A DNA stretch of 62,049 nucleotides from an uncultured Pseudomonadales bacterium (lineage in GTDB: Bacteria; Pseudomonadota; Gammaproteobacteria; Pseudomonadales; Azotimanducaceae): assembly GCA_938036875.1 (NCBI GenBank), contig CALHVX010000036.1, forward strand, positions 1 to 62,049, written 5' to 3'. The notes beneath the pieces are model-generated. The model was not told the origin of the DNA. It saw only the letters and a list, made by a program, of their open reading frames with translations, and did not search any database. The position numbers and the translations under genes were made by a program. The number at the start of each line of letters is the position of its first letter. Position 1 is the first letter of the stretch. Positions 39,142 through 48,656 of the stretch are shown here, one piece after another.

Positions 39142-39605
39142 TAGAGATCTGCGTACATTTTTTGTTGGAACTTGACCGGCAACATTCGACCTTCAGGTGT
39201 GCTCACTTGTAGCTCAAACCTGAGCAGGTCGCGATCGGTATGTTTAAGGTCCGCTAAGTAGTAAATCGCATCGCCTTCCCGGACCTCGCGAAACTCGAGC
39301 TGTTGGCGCTGGCTCAGCAGGTTGATGACCTCGCCGGATGCGGTAGCTGTGCTGGGTCCGTCGGTGTTGTGGATCAGCGAGACGTTGATCAGCGCTCTGT
39401 CTTTGCCGCGAGTGATGTTGTATTGCTCGGCAACCTCTGGCAGCAAAAATGTGGTGGGAATCACGACATAGTGCACTTGCCAGGCGTCAAACTCTTGCAT
39501 TTGCTCAGCATGCGCCAGCTTGATGCCCGTGATGCAAAGGCTAAACACTAGTGTGGCCGCAAGGGTAGCTTTAGACCAAGCTTTGGCGCAGGTGGGTAGC
39601 GACAT
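39141..39605 (-). CDS. DUF4426 exported protein
   Basis: 154 aa from ATG 39605. The signal peptide ends in IKLAHA|EQ at about residue 33. The mature part of about 120 residues contains VIPTTFLLPEVAEQYNITRG and ALINVSLI, matching the DUF4426 family, small periplasmic proteins of unknown role. It sits between metW (4 bp) and rdgB (overlap), the usual place in pseudomonad-like genomes. Confidence 0.87.
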   Translation of the reverse strand: MSLPTCAKAWSKATLAATLVFSLCITGIKLAHAEQMQEFDAWQVHYVVIPTTFLLPEVAEQYNITRGKDRALINVSLIHNTDGPSTATASGEVINLLSQRQQLEFREVREGDAIYYLADLKHTDRDLLRFELQVSTPEGRMLPVKFQQKMYADL

Positions 39606-39609
39606 GAGG

Positions 39610-40206
39610 TTAGCGGCTCCTAGATAGATGGTAAAAGGCAATGGTGCCAAAAAAGTTTGGAAACCGATTAATGAGCGGGCCGTTCCGATAATCACGGTCG
39701 GTCACAAAGCGTTCTACGATGCGCATGTTTTTGTCCCGGCACAACTGCTCGAAGTCTTTAAAGGTACACAGGCGAATGTTTGGTGTATCGAACCAGTTGT
39801 ACGGTAGGTGCCCACTAACCGGCATGATGCCGTGTGTTGCTAGCTGGGTTCGACAGCGCCAGTTGCCGAAGTTAGGGAAGGTTACGATGCACTCTTGGCC
39901 AACACGCAGCATGTCGAGCAAGAGGGTGTCCGGGTAGCGAACCGACTGCAAGGTTTCGGTCATGACCACCATGTCGAAGCTGGCGGAGGCGAAATTTGCC
40001 AAACCTAAGTCAAGGTTTTGCTCAACCACGTTGACGCCTTTGGTGATACAAGTGGCAATATTGTCTGCGTCAATTTCTAGGCCGTAACCCGTCACTTGCT
40101 TGTTTGCTTGCAAGTGCGCGAGCAACTCGCCGTCGCCGCAACCTAAGTCTAAGACACGTGCACCCGGATTGATTAGGTCTGCAATGATCGCTAGATCAGG
40201 ACGCAT
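39610..40206 (-). CDS. metW: MetW methyltransferase-like protein
   Basis: 198 aa. The SAM-binding motif [12 protein letters not shown] and the family-specific [26 protein letters not shown] are present. MetW is required with MetX for methionine synthesis in several proteobacteria and is reported to act with it as a complex. It overlaps the 3' end of metX by 11 bp, supporting joint production. Confidence 0.94.
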   Translation of the reverse strand: MRPDLAIIADLINPGARVLDLGCGDGELLAHLQANKQVTGYGLEIDADNIATCITKGVNVVEQNLDLGLANFASASFDMVVMTETLQSVRYPDTLLLDMLRVGQECIVTFPNFGNWRCRTQLATHGIMPVSGHLPYNWFDTPNIRLCTFKDFEQLCRDKNMRIVERFVTDRDYRNGPLINRFPNFFGTIAFYHLSRSR

Positions 40207-41314
40207 TGGTAACCTCGGTATGCAGATGGTTCATGTAGGCACCAAAGGTCCGCAGGTAGCGCTCAATGGGCAACAAAAACGAATCATGACCGTGTTCAGA
40301 TTCGATGTGCGCACAAGCGACGGGTTTGCCCGCTTGCACTAAGGCATCCACCAACTCTTGGGATCTTGACGGGGCGAAGCGCCAGTCAGAAGAAAAAGAT
40401 GCCACAAAAAATTTGCTGGTGGTTGCTGCCAGCGCATCAACCAAGCTGTCGTTGTAATCTTTTGCCGGATCGAAGTAATCCAAAGCGTAAGTCATCAATA
40501 GATAGGTGTTGGCGTCAAAAGTTTGGGAAAAGCGTTGCCCTTGATGGCGCAGGTAGCTTTCAACCTGGAACTCAACGTCTTGCAGGCCGGTTAGGTCGCC
40601 GGATTTGAGCTCCCGCCCAAACTTGGTCTTCATACCGTCTGCAGATAAGTAGGTCACGTGCCCCAGCATGCGAGCTAAGGCAAGCCCGTGCTCTGGATTG
40701 TTACCCGCGGCGTAGGCTGGGTCGTTGGTGATCGCTTGGCGGGCTATTTCGTTGAAGGCGATGTTTTGTGCGGACAACCGTGCAGCGCTTGCAATAACGG
40801 CAACCGAGTGCACCCGATGGCTATGGTCTATGGCCCATTGCAGCGCCTGCATGCCACCTAAGCTACCGCCAATAACCGCCGCAAAACGGTGAATGCCCAG
40901 GTAGTCGGCAAGCAGGAGCTGGCTGGCAACCCAATCTTGTACGGTCACCGTTGGAAAACTCGGGCCCCAGGCTTGGTTGGTGGCTGGATTGATGGAGGGT
41001 GGCCCGCTTGACCCGTGGCAACCCCCGAGATTGTTGACCGAGACTACAAAAAATTTGTCGGTATCCACCGCCTTGCCGGGACCGATGCAGGCATCCCACC
41101 AGCCGGGGCGAGCGTCTTCTTCGTTGTAAACCCCAGCTGCATGGTGGTTGCCGGACAACGCATGGCAGACCAGCACGGCATTGCTAGCGGCGCTATTGAG
41201 CTGTCCGTAGGTCTCATAGACCAGCTCAAACCCATCCAGGCGTTCGCCGCATTGCAACATCAATGCATCGGCGTGAACAAAGGTTTGCGGCGTGACAACG
41301 CCAACGCTAGTCAT
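40196..41314 (-). CDS. metX: Homoserine O-acyltransferase MetX
   Basis: 372 aa, alpha/beta-hydrolase fold. The nucleophile is S151 in [22 protein letters not shown] and the C-terminal [12 protein letters not shown] hold the oxyanion and Asp/His elements. It acylates homoserine as the first committed step to methionine. Gammaproteobacterial MetX partnered with MetW is often a succinyltransferase rather than an acetyltransferase; the sequence by eye does not settle which. It is co-transcribed with metW. Confidence 0.94.
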   Translation of the reverse strand: MTSVGVVTPQTFVHADALMLQCGERLDGFELVYETYGQLNSAASNAVLVCHALSGNHHAAGVYNEEDARPGWWDACIGPGKAVDTDKFFVVSVNNLGGCHGSSGPPSINPATNQAWGPSFPTVTVQDWVASQLLLADYLGIHRFAAVIGGSLGGMQALQWAIDHSHRVHSVAVIASAARLSAQNIAFNEIARQAITNDPAYAAGNNPEHGLALARMLGHVTYLSADGMKTKFGRELKSGDLTGLQDVEFQVESYLRHQGQRFSQTFDANTYLLMTYALDYFDPAKDYNDSLVDALAATTSKFFVASFSSDWRFAPSRSQELVDALVQAGKPVACAHIESEHGHDSFLLPIERYLRTFGAYMNHLHTEVTNAS

Positions 41315-41342
41315 CAGCCCCTACTCTTCACAGCTAGGTGCT

Positions 41343-41894
41343 TCACAACAATGCGGAAAACACTTGGGGCAGAATTTGCTCGATAACCCCGATGATCAAA
41401 AAAACTAGGATTGGAGAAAAGTCTAAACCGCCCATGGCCGGCAGCAACTTGCGAACCGGTGCCAACACCGGCTCGGTCAGTTCGTATACCAGTGCAAGCG
41501 CTGGGTGGCCGTTACCCTGAGCAACAAAGCTTGCGATGATGCTGATCAAGATTGACCAGCGAATAATCTGGAGCAATAGCAACAAGGTTTCGTAGAGACC
41601 AAAGAGCGTTATCTGCCAGGGGGTCCCGGCGTAAGCGCCGCCGATGGCTTGCTTGGCGAGATACAGCAGCGCCATCACAATCACCATGGCCAGCAAAGCG
41701 GCAAAGTCGATGTTCTTGTATGCCGGCAGAACGAGTCGAAGTGGCTTCAAGATCGGGTCGGTGACCTTCACGATGGACTGAGAGATGGGGTTGTAGAAGT
41801 CAGCGCGCATCAGCTGCATTAAAAATCGCAGCGCCAGCAAGAATGCGGCGATGTTGAGTAGAAATTCCACGACATAGCGGGTGACGTCGGTCAT
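41343..41894 (-). CDS. YggT family integral membrane protein
   Basis: 183 aa with two repeated YGGT units, each with two hydrophobic helices. The diagnostic motif appears twice (YNPISQSIVKVTDPILKPLR and the ALVYELTEPVLAPVRKLLP version). Function is not firmly known; E. coli YggT is tied to ion and osmotic tolerance. The start overlaps the proC stop by 4 bp. Confidence 0.92.
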   Translation of the reverse strand: MTDVTRYVVEFLLNIAAFLLALRFLMQLMRADFYNPISQSIVKVTDPILKPLRLVLPAYKNIDFAALLAMVIVMALLYLAKQAIGGAYAGTPWQITLFGLYETLLLLLQIIRWSILISIIASFVAQGNGHPALALVYELTEPVLAPVRKLLPAMGGLDFSPILVFLIIGVIEQILPQVFSALL

Positions 41895-42730
41895 GAGTGC
41901 TTAAAATCCTTAGCTAGTTCTGCAGCCAGCTCTTGCGCGCGTTGTGCGGCGCCAGCGATAGCGTCACCTAAGTGCGCTTGAGTGTTGTGTTGATCCATTA
42001 TAGACAGAGCGCGCTCTGTGGTCCCGCCCGGTGAGGTGACATTGTTGCGCAGTACGGCTGGGGTTTGGCCTTGAGCAACGCCTTGCTCAGCCATAGCGGC
42101 TGCCCCGCGGGCGGTTGCTAGGGTGAGTTGGGTGGCAATCTCGCGGTCTAAACCTAAGCGTTCACCGGTATCGATCATGGCTTCCATCAGATAGAAAAAG
42201 TAGGCCGGCCCGCTGCCGGATACGGCGGTGACCGCGTCCAGGTCTGCTTCGTTGTCGAACCAGAGCGTGGCTCCCGCAGCCGCGAGCAACTGCTCTGCTT
42301 GGTTACGCTGGTCGGCGCTGACCGCCGGGTTTGCACATAGCCCGGTGATGCCTTGCTGGAGCAAGGCTGGTGTATTGGGCATGCAGCGCACCAATGGCTG
42401 TTGCGCCCCGAGCGCGCTGCTAATGGAAGCCATGTCGACGCCGGCTGCGATACTGATGACAAGTTGGGAGGGAGTCAGGCTCAGACCGCCCACAACCTTT
42501 GCCAAAATTTGGGGTTTCACGGCCAGCACAATGACATCGGCAGCGGCTACGATGGCACTGTTGTCAGCGGCGCTATGTACCCCAAGCTGATCGATCAATG
42601 CGCGTTGCTCTGCAGCGGGATCTGCAGCAGACAGTTGGCTTGCGGGGTAGCCGCTTGCCAGCAGGCCAGAAATTAAGCTTCGAGCCATGTTGCCCGCGCC
42701 AATAAAGGCAATGGATCTGTTGTTCACCAC
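41891..42730 (-). CDS. proC: Pyrroline-5-carboxylate reductase
   Basis: 279 aa from GTG 42730 (a second GTG follows at once). The NAD(P) motif IAFIGAGNMARSLISGLL, VKPQILAKV, the VRCMPNTPALLQQG segment and the C-terminal VTSPGGTTERAL are present. It makes proline from P5C. It lies between yggS and yggT, a standard order. Confidence 0.97.
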   Translation of the reverse strand: MVNNRSIAFIGAGNMARSLISGLLASGYPASQLSAADPAAEQRALIDQLGVHSAADNSAIVAAADVIVLAVKPQILAKVVGGLSLTPSQLVISIAAGVDMASISSALGAQQPLVRCMPNTPALLQQGITGLCANPAVSADQRNQAEQLLAAAGATLWFDNEADLDAVTAVSGSGPAYFFYLMEAMIDTGERLGLDREIATQLTLATARGAAAMAEQGVAQGQTPAVLRNNVTSPGGTTERALSIMDQHNTQAHLGDAIAGAAQRAQELAAELAKDFKHS

Positions 42731-42785
42731 ATGTTCCTAAGTTGATTGAGAGGGGCCGCTAAGCGCCACTGTTAGAGTTCGCGAG

Positions 42786-43454
42786 TTACTGACGGCTGCC
42801 AAAGATAGCTGTACCCACTCGAACCTGGGTGGCGCCAGCGGCAACGGCTGCTGGATAGTCACCGCTCATACCCATAGACAGAGTATCCCAGGAAACGCCC
42901 GCCTGTGGGGTCAGATCACGGAATAACTTAGCCAACTGCGCGAACCCAACCGCTGGCTCGGTCTGCTGATCCAGTATGGTCATCAGCCCGCGTACCTTGA
43001 TGTTCGGCAGACCTTGCAGTGCCTGCAGCAAGGCCAACGCATCGCAAGGCGCAACGCCAGATTTGTTGAGGTCGCCATCAACGTTGACTTGAATGCATAA
43101 GTTTAGCGGGCGTTGGGCGTTGGGGTTACGTTGACGGCTCAGCCGCGTGCCGATCTTGAGCCGGTCTAGGGTGTGAACCCAGTCGAAGTGGTCGGCGATC
43201 AGCTGGGTCTTGTTGGATTGCACCGGGCCGATGAAATGCCAGCACAAGGGTAGGTGTTTTAAAGCCTGAATTTTGGGTACCGCTTCTTGCAGGTAGTTCT
43301 CACCGAAATGGGTCAGTCCGGCGGCATAGGCTTCAGCGACGGCGCTGGCCGGCTGGCGTTTGGATACAGCAATAAGATTGGTCGGTGAGCGGCCGCTTTC
43401 GGCGTTCAGTGACGCTAGATTTTGCGTAACTTTTTTGACGTTTTCGCTGATCAT
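42786..43454 (-). CDS. PLP homeostasis protein YggS
   Basis: 222 aa. The lysine that holds PLP is in LIAVSKRQP, with HFGENYLQE, WHFIGPVQSNK and MGMSGDYPAA following, all family hallmarks of PLPBP/YggS. It carries pyridoxal phosphate and affects amino-acid balance but has no known enzyme activity. It is divergent from pilT with 205 bp between. Confidence 0.95.
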   Translation of the reverse strand: MISENVKKVTQNLASLNAESGRSPTNLIAVSKRQPASAVAEAYAAGLTHFGENYLQEAVPKIQALKHLPLCWHFIGPVQSNKTQLIADHFDWVHTLDRLKIGTRLSRQRNPNAQRPLNLCIQVNVDGDLNKSGVAPCDALALLQALQGLPNIKVRGLMTILDQQTEPAVGFAQLAKLFRDLTPQAGVSWDTLSMGMSGDYPAAVAAGATQVRVGTAIFGSRQ

Positions 43455-43659
43455 AAAGGGTTCGATTGAGGCTGCGAAGCGGCGATCCGGCTTGAGTAAG
43501 GGATTTAACGCACCAAGACTTTGTTAACGGTTTCTCAAATCTGACAGCCATTTGCCAGCGTCGTGGTTCTACCTGTTGGGAGATAATACTATAGGGCGGT
43601 GCTGCTGGTAGCGGAATTACCGCCGCTAGAGCGAGTACTAGCAAAGACAAGGATTGCGA

Positions 43660-44694
43660 ATGGATATTACAGAGCTGTTAGCTTTTAGCGCAAAACAAGG
43701 CGCTTCGGATCTTCACCTATCGGCCGGCCTGCCGCCCATGATTCGGGTGGATGGTGATGTACGACGAATCAATTTACCGCCTCTGGAGCATTCTGAGGTG
43801 CATGCGTTGATCTACGAGATCATGAACGACAAGCAGCGCAAAGATTTTGAAGAGTTCCTAGAGACGGACTTTTCGTTTGAAGTGCCTGGTGTGGCGCGCT
43901 TCCGGGTCAACGCCTTCAATCAAAACCGTGGTGTTGGTGCGGTGTTCCGAACCATTCCTTCCAAAGTGTTGACCATGGAAGACTTGGACATGGGCCAAGT
44001 CTTTAAAGATGTATCCATGGTGCCACGGGGCTTGGTGCTGGTAACCGGCCCAACGGGTTCCGGTAAAAGTACAACGCTTGCGGCCATGATCGACTACGTT
44101 AACGACAACCGTTACGACCACATATTAACCATCGAAGACCCCATCGAATTTGTTCACGAGAGCAAGAAGTGCTTGGTTAACCAGCGCGAAGTGCATCGTG
44201 ATACCCACGGCTTTAACGAAGCGCTGCGTTCAGCGCTACGGGAAGACCCTGACATTATTCTAGTCGGCGAATTGCGCGACTTAGAAACCATCCGCTTGGC
44301 ATTGACCGCCGCAGAAACTGGTCACTTGGTGTTTGGCACCTTGCACACCACGTCTGCTGCTAAGACCATTGACCGGGTTATCGATGTATTTCCTGCAGAA
44401 GAAAAAGACATGGTGCGTTCCATGCTTTCAGAATCTTTGAACGCAGTTATCTCACAAACCCTGATGAAGCGTGCAACCGGTGGACGAGTTGCAGCACATG
44501 AAATCATGATTGGTACGCCAGCGATTCGTAACTTGATTCGTGAGGGTAAGGTTGCACAGATGTATTCCGCCATTCAAACCGGTGCATCGCTAGGTATGAC
44601 AACGCTAGACCAATGCTTGGAAGAGTTGGTGACGAAGCGGACCATCACCAAAGAAGTGGCTCGTGAAAAAGCCAAGATGCCGGAAAACTTTTAA
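43660..44694 (+). CDS. pilT: Type IV pilus retraction ATPase PilT
   Basis: 344 aa from ATG 43660 with AAGGA 7 bp before, the same length as Pseudomonas PilT. Walker A is GPTGSGKST with K136; the Asp box (DPIEFVHE), Walker B (DIILVGELRDLETI), His box (GHLVFGTLHT) and the C-terminal AIRNLIREGK (retraction motif) are intact. It powers pilus depolymerisation and twitching. It pairs with pilU 44 bp downstream. Confidence 0.97.
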   Translation: MDITELLAFSAKQGASDLHLSAGLPPMIRVDGDVRRINLPPLEHSEVHALIYEIMNDKQRKDFEEFLETDFSFEVPGVARFRVNAFNQNRGVGAVFRTIPSKVLTMEDLDMGQVFKDVSMVPRGLVLVTGPTGSGKSTTLAAMIDYVNDNRYDHILTIEDPIEFVHESKKCLVNQREVHRDTHGFNEALRSALREDPDIILVGELRDLETIRLALTAAETGHLVFGTLHTTSAAKTIDRVIDVFPAEEKDMVRSMLSESLNAVISQTLMKRATGGRVAAHEIMIGTPAIRNLIREGKVAQMYSAIQTGASLGMTTLDQCLEELVTKRTITKEVAREKAKMPENF

Positions 44695-44738
44695 CCGCGG
44701 TCTTTAGCCCTGGTCATTTAATCTCGGAGTAACACCGA

Positions 44739-45881
44739 ATGGAATTCGATAAGCTACTTAAACTGGTTGTAGAGAAAGGCGCCTCTGACCTGTTTATAAC
44801 TGCGGGCAAGCCGCCAATGCTGAAGATACACGGCAAGCTTTATGCAGCTGGTAAATCAGCGTTATCGCCGGAGCAAAGTCGAGATATCGTGCGCGGTGTG
44901 ATGAACAAAGATCAGCGTGCTGACTTTGAAGCGAACCATGAGTGTAACTTTGCGATTAACACCCGAGGCCTAGGCCGCTTCCGCGTTAGCGCTTTTTACC
45001 AGCGCAACTTGATCGGCATGGTGTTGCGACGCATTGAGGTCAACATTCCAACGGTTTCTGACCTGGCTTTGCCGCCGATAATCGAAGACTTGGCCATGAC
45101 CAAGCGTGGTTTGATAATCTTTGTGGGTGCAACGGGTACCGGTAAATCCACATCGTTGGCGGCCATGATTGGTCACCGTAACGAAAATTCCAGCGGCCAC
45201 ATCATTAGCATCGAAGACCCCATCGAATTTATTCACCAGCACAAAAGTTGCATCGTGACCCAGCGTGAGGTGGGTGTGGATACCGACAGTTTTGAGGTGG
45301 CGCTGAAGAACACCCTGCGCCAGGCGCCGGACGTCATCATGATTGGTGAGGTTCGTACCCGTGAGACCATGGAGCACGCGCTGACCTTCGCAGAAACCGG
45401 TCACTTGTGCTTATGCACCTTGCACGCCAACAACGCCAACCAGGCCCTGGATCGCATTATTAACTTTTTCCCTAGCGATCGGCACAGCCAGGTGTGGATG
45501 GATCTGTCGTTAAACTTGAAGGCCATGGTTGCACAGCAGCTTATACCTTCGGTTGACGGTCAAAGTCGCAGTGCGGCGATCGAAGTGATGGTTAACACCC
45601 CGCTTATGTCAGATCACATTCGCAAAGGTGATGTGCACTTGCTGAAAGAGTTGATGACCAAGTCTGGCGAGCAAGGCATGCAAACCTTCGACCAAGCGTT
45701 GTACAAGCTCTACAACGAAGGTCAGGTGACCTACGATGCCGCGTTGCAGCATGCTGACTCACCCAACGATCTACGCTTGATGATCAAGCTGGGTGCAGAT
45801 GCAGACCCCGCTGCCCTGGGCACAGGTCCAGCATTGTCGATGGAGCAAGACGATGAGCCGGAAGGAATGTATCGCCGCTAA
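44739..45881 (+). CDS. pilU: Type IV pilus retraction ATPase PilU
   Basis: 380 aa, near the usual 382. Walker A is GATGTGKST with K136; DPIEFIHQ, VIMIGEVRTRETM and GHLCLCTLHANN are present. The C-terminal extension beyond PilT is typical of PilU. It assists PilT-driven retraction under load. It converges on the GST gene with only 15 bp between. Confidence 0.96.
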   Translation: MEFDKLLKLVVEKGASDLFITAGKPPMLKIHGKLYAAGKSALSPEQSRDIVRGVMNKDQRADFEANHECNFAINTRGLGRFRVSAFYQRNLIGMVLRRIEVNIPTVSDLALPPIIEDLAMTKRGLIIFVGATGTGKSTSLAAMIGHRNENSSGHIISIEDPIEFIHQHKSCIVTQREVGVDTDSFEVALKNTLRQAPDVIMIGEVRTRETMEHALTFAETGHLCLCTLHANNANQALDRIINFFPSDRHSQVWMDLSLNLKAMVAQQLIPSVDGQSRSAAIEVMVNTPLMSDHIRKGDVHLLKELMTKSGEQGMQTFDQALYKLYNEGQVTYDAALQHADSPNDLRLMIKLGADADPAALGTGPALSMEQDDEPEGMYRR

Positions 45882-45896
45882 GCACTGGTTCCAAGC

Positions 45897-46622
45897 TCAG
45901 GGTCTGGGTGTACCACCCAAACCCACCAGGTAATCATCGTATATGGGAATGGCTGGCGCCCTGTCAGCTTCCGTCAGCAAGGCCTTTACGGCGGATGCTT
46001 GCCAGAGGCTGTTTGCGTAAGCTTCTAGGTCGTTCGGTATCGGCACAGCGTAAGTCTGTAACCGGCTAAGCACTGGAAAATACATCGCATCAGCGATGCT
46101 GAACCCCCCAAATAAAAACGGTCCACCCCAGCGCTGTAAACACTCTCGCCAGATGCTGTAGATACGCACCAAATCGTTTTCTGTACCTGGATTCGGCTGA
46201 TAGTTTGGCACCCGTCCGAAGAGATGGCAGGACAACTCGCCGCGCAAGTTTGTAAAACCACCGACCATCTCGCAGCTCACCGAGCGCGCTTGGGCACGGG
46301 CCATGGCGTCGCTTGGCCATAAGTTTGGCGCGTAGTTCTCAGCCGCAAACTCGCAGATAGCCAATGACTCGTGAACGGGTGTATCACCAACCCATAACAC
46401 CGGAAACAAACCGCTAACGCTGCCTAGCTCTTGCCGCTGGACCATGTTGTCGGCGGGTAGATCAGCCAAGGCGCCACTATCCGCGTCCCCTTGTCGCTGC
46501 ATGCTCGGAAGTTCTACCGTGCGCGTGCTGAACTCAACGCCAGCTTGGGTTAAGGCCAGCCAAGCGCGCATAGACCAAGAGGAGTAAGCCAGGCTAAGAA
46601 CGGTCAGTTGGAGTGATGACAA
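45897..46622 (-). CDS. Glutathione S-transferase family protein
   Basis: 241 aa from TTG 46622. This start is supported by a strong GGAGGA 7 bp upstream. The N-terminal thioredoxin-like domain has AYSSWSMRAWLAL and the PVLWVGD-HESLAI glutathione-binding segment; an all-helical C-terminal domain follows, with SIADAMYFPVL. It is cytoplasmic. The substrate is unknown. It takes the place where pyrR lies in pseudomonads, downstream of ruvX. Confidence 0.85.
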   Translation of the reverse strand: MSSLQLTVLSLAYSSWSMRAWLALTQAGVEFSTRTVELPSMQRQGDADSGALADLPADNMVQRQELGSVSGLFPVLWVGDTPVHESLAICEFAAENYAPNLWPSDAMARAQARSVSCEMVGGFTNLRGELSCHLFGRVPNYQPNPGTENDLVRIYSIWRECLQRWGGPFLFGGFSIADAMYFPVLSRLQTYAVPIPNDLEAYANSLWQASAVKALLTEADRAPAIPIYDDYLVGLGGTPRP

Positions 46623-46643
46623 AGATGAATCCTCCGGATGAGC

Positions 46644-47033
46644 TTAGAGCGAGGTTAAGTAGCCTTGGGCAATAATCACGGCTGCCAGCTCGTGAATGGT
46701 TTGGTTGCCGGTGGTGCTTTGCGCCGCCTCCCGTGAGCTCAAGCGTTCGTCCACCAAGGTTACCGGCAATGCAAAACGTTTTTCCAGCTGGGCCGCAAAG
46801 CGCCGGGTGCGTTCGGACATGTCGCTTTCGGTATCGTCCATGTTCAACGGTAAGCCAACCAACAGCCGGTTAGGTCGCCATTCACCCACAAGGGCCTTTA
46901 CCTCGGCCCAGGTGGGCGCGCCATCTTGTGCGCTTAAGGTGGTCACGGGGCTGGCGGTAGCGGTTATGGATTGGCCAGATGCGACGCCGATGTAGCGCAG
47001 CCCAAAGTCGAAGGCCAAAACGTGTTCGGTCAT
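46644..47033 (-). CDS. ruvX: Holliday junction resolvase-like protein RuvX (YqgF)
   Basis: 129 aa from ATG 47033, one base after the yqgE stop, with GGAT upstream. AFDFGLRYIGVASG carries the first catalytic Asp, and VDERLSSREA a second acidic residue. The family is an RNase H fold implicated in 16S rRNA 5'-end maturation and possibly junction resolution. It follows yqgE, as in most proteobacteria. Confidence 0.94.
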   Translation of the reverse strand: MTEHVLAFDFGLRYIGVASGQSITATASPVTTLSAQDGAPTWAEVKALVGEWRPNRLLVGLPLNMDDTESDMSERTRRFAAQLEKRFALPVTLVDERLSSREAAQSTTGNQTIHELAAVIIAQGYLTSL

Positions 47034-47034
47034 C

Positions 47035-47592
47035 TTAAGCGTATCCAATCCGGCCGGCCACGAGGTTTAGGTCTAGCCCAGCACAGCGTGCGGTGTGCTC
47101 AAGGCGCCGCTTAGGCGGCAGCTTGAACAACGATTGCATGGTGAGTGGCCCTTGGAAGGACAGCGCCACCCAGGCGTCATCGGACATCTCGGCCTCCAGC
47201 TGCCCCGGGCCCCAGCCTGCGTAGCCTTGCGCGATAACAAAGTCGCGTGGCCCATCACCTTGTGCAATATCCTGCAAAACTTGGCGGTCAGTGGAAAGCA
47301 CCATCTGGTCGGATATGCCTAAGGATTGTTGGTAGCTGCGTTCGGGGCTGTGGACAACAAAGGCTTGTTCTTTGGCCACCGGGCCACCGTCAAGCAGCAC
47401 CGTGGCGGGGCTGGTTGATTGGCCTAAGCTGACCGCAACATCCTCTTTTAGGTCCATCACCAGTTGGTTGATTAGCTCAAGCAGTGACAATTTGCTGGGA
47501 CGGTTCAGGATGAGGCCCATAGCACCCTCTGCGTTGTGCTCACAGACTAGGGTCAGGGTATCGGCGAAGTAGCGGCCGGTTTGCGTTGGCAA
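47035..47592 (-). CDS. YqgE/AlgH family protein, start codon uncertain
   Basis: 185 aa from the first usual start, TTG 47592. The family core CEHNAEGAMGLILNRP and the C-terminal GYAGWGPGQLEAEM are clear. However the in-frame codons directly upstream encode NPYFKNHLLLALP, which resembles the normal family N-terminus (NHFLIAMP), yet no ATG, GTG or TTG occurs between the preceding in-frame stop and 47592. A CTG at 47628 would give the expected N-terminus. The function of the family is unclear; AlgH was once linked to alginate regulation. It precedes ruvX. Confidence 0.9.
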   Translation of the reverse strand: MPTQTGRYFADTLTLVCEHNAEGAMGLILNRPSKLSLLELINQLVMDLKEDVAVSLGQSTSPATVLLDGGPVAKEQAFVVHSPERSYQQSLGISDQMVLSTDRQVLQDIAQGDGPRDFVIAQGYAGWGPGQLEAEMSDDAWVALSFQGPLTMQSLFKLPPKRRLEHTARCAGLDLNLVAGRIGYA

Positions 47593-47669
47593 GGCCAGCA
47601 GCAGATGATTTTTAAAGTAGGGGTTCAGCGTTTGGCTCGGCTGGAGTAGCTTACAGGTGGGTACCTTAA

Positions 47670-48581
47670 CTAGCTCCCGAGGCTGTTGCTACCCTTTGAG
47701 AACTGCCAAGTGCGAATGATCTCGAGCTGGTCGTAGTTCTTGGCCATCTCAACCGAAAATGCTTGGTAGGGTGCTGCTAGGCGGACGATGCGTAGCGCTG
47801 CGTTGTCGAGCTTGCGATTGCCAGATGAGTCCAAGATGCGGACTTCTTTAAGCGTGCCATCCTGGCGAATGACCACCAACATGCGAATGTCGCCACCACC
47901 GGTACTGCCAGGGTAGTTGGCGTTGCCGATACGTTCGACCTTACGCCGCCACATGTTCAGGTATCCCGCTTCCGCAGCGGATTTGGTGGAGACGCTGGTT
48001 AAGCGCTTCACTCGAGGTGATTTGCTGAGCTCTTGCTGCTCTTTAGCAATGCGCGCTTCTAGGCTTGCAATCTCTTGGGCTAGGTTTTGCACCGTGCGAT
48101 CGGTGCTTAGGCCCAAAGAATCAACCTCCTCTTGCGCATCCACCTCTTTGATGTTGACCTTGTCCAGCATCGCTTCTTCGGTGGCCAGCAACTCACGCTC
48201 TTCTAGAATTGTTTCAGCGACTGAGGCGGCGGGGTCTGGCACCGTCTCTTGGAATTCGTTGGCCTGCAGCTCGGACTCTTCGATGGTCGTCTTCTCTAGT
48301 ACCTCCGACTCGGTGCCGCTACCCAGTTGGTTGGCGTCCGCAATAAAGTCAGCATCTTCTGGCACTTCACCGTCATTGTGGGTCGCTAAGGTCACCTCAA
48401 TGGTGGGGCTGGGGTTGGAGATATCGTCTACATCAAAAGACACACCCAAAATGAGCGCCGCATGCAGCGAGGCCGCGGCAAACAAGGTAAAGGTGAGACG
48501 ATCACGCGTGGTGATCTGTCTTTTCCCGGGGTTGGGTCCAGTGGGTCCAGAGACGTTTGGGTCTAGTGCAACTTCAGCCAT
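47670..48581 (-). CDS. TonB-family energy transducer
   Basis: 303 aa. There is a cytoplasmic N-terminus, one transmembrane helix at about 28-47 with the conserved SLHAALIL histidine, a long acidic and helical periplasmic linker, and a C-terminal TonB fold (LVVIRQDGTLKEVRILDSSG, LDNAALRIVRLAAPY). It would pass proton-motive force from ExbBD to outer-membrane receptors; no exbB/exbD is in the window. The gshB-tonB-yqgE-ruvX order is that of Pseudomonas. The linker is acidic instead of proline-rich, so this may be an accessory TonB rather than the main siderophore one. Confidence 0.9.
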   Translation of the reverse strand: MAEVALDPNVSGPTGPNPGKRQITTRDRLTFTLFAAASLHAALILGVSFDVDDISNPSPTIEVTLATHNDGEVPEDADFIADANQLGSGTESEVLEKTTIEESELQANEFQETVPDPAASVAETILEERELLATEEAMLDKVNIKEVDAQEEVDSLGLSTDRTVQNLAQEIASLEARIAKEQQELSKSPRVKRLTSVSTKSAAEAGYLNMWRRKVERIGNANYPGSTGGGDIRMLVVIRQDGTLKEVRILDSSGNRKLDNAALRIVRLAAPYQAFSVEMAKNYDQLEIIRTWQFSKGSNSLGS

Positions 48582-48656
48582 GGTGATTCTTGCGGCGCTA
48601 AGCGTCAGTATCCTTGTCGATATTTAGTGTCGGGCTTTATTACTGCCAGTGGTGGC

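Noticed and set aside
43440-43475. GGTTCGATT resembling a tRNA T-loop near the yggS start
   Set aside because: No matching acceptor, D or anticodon stems are present around it.
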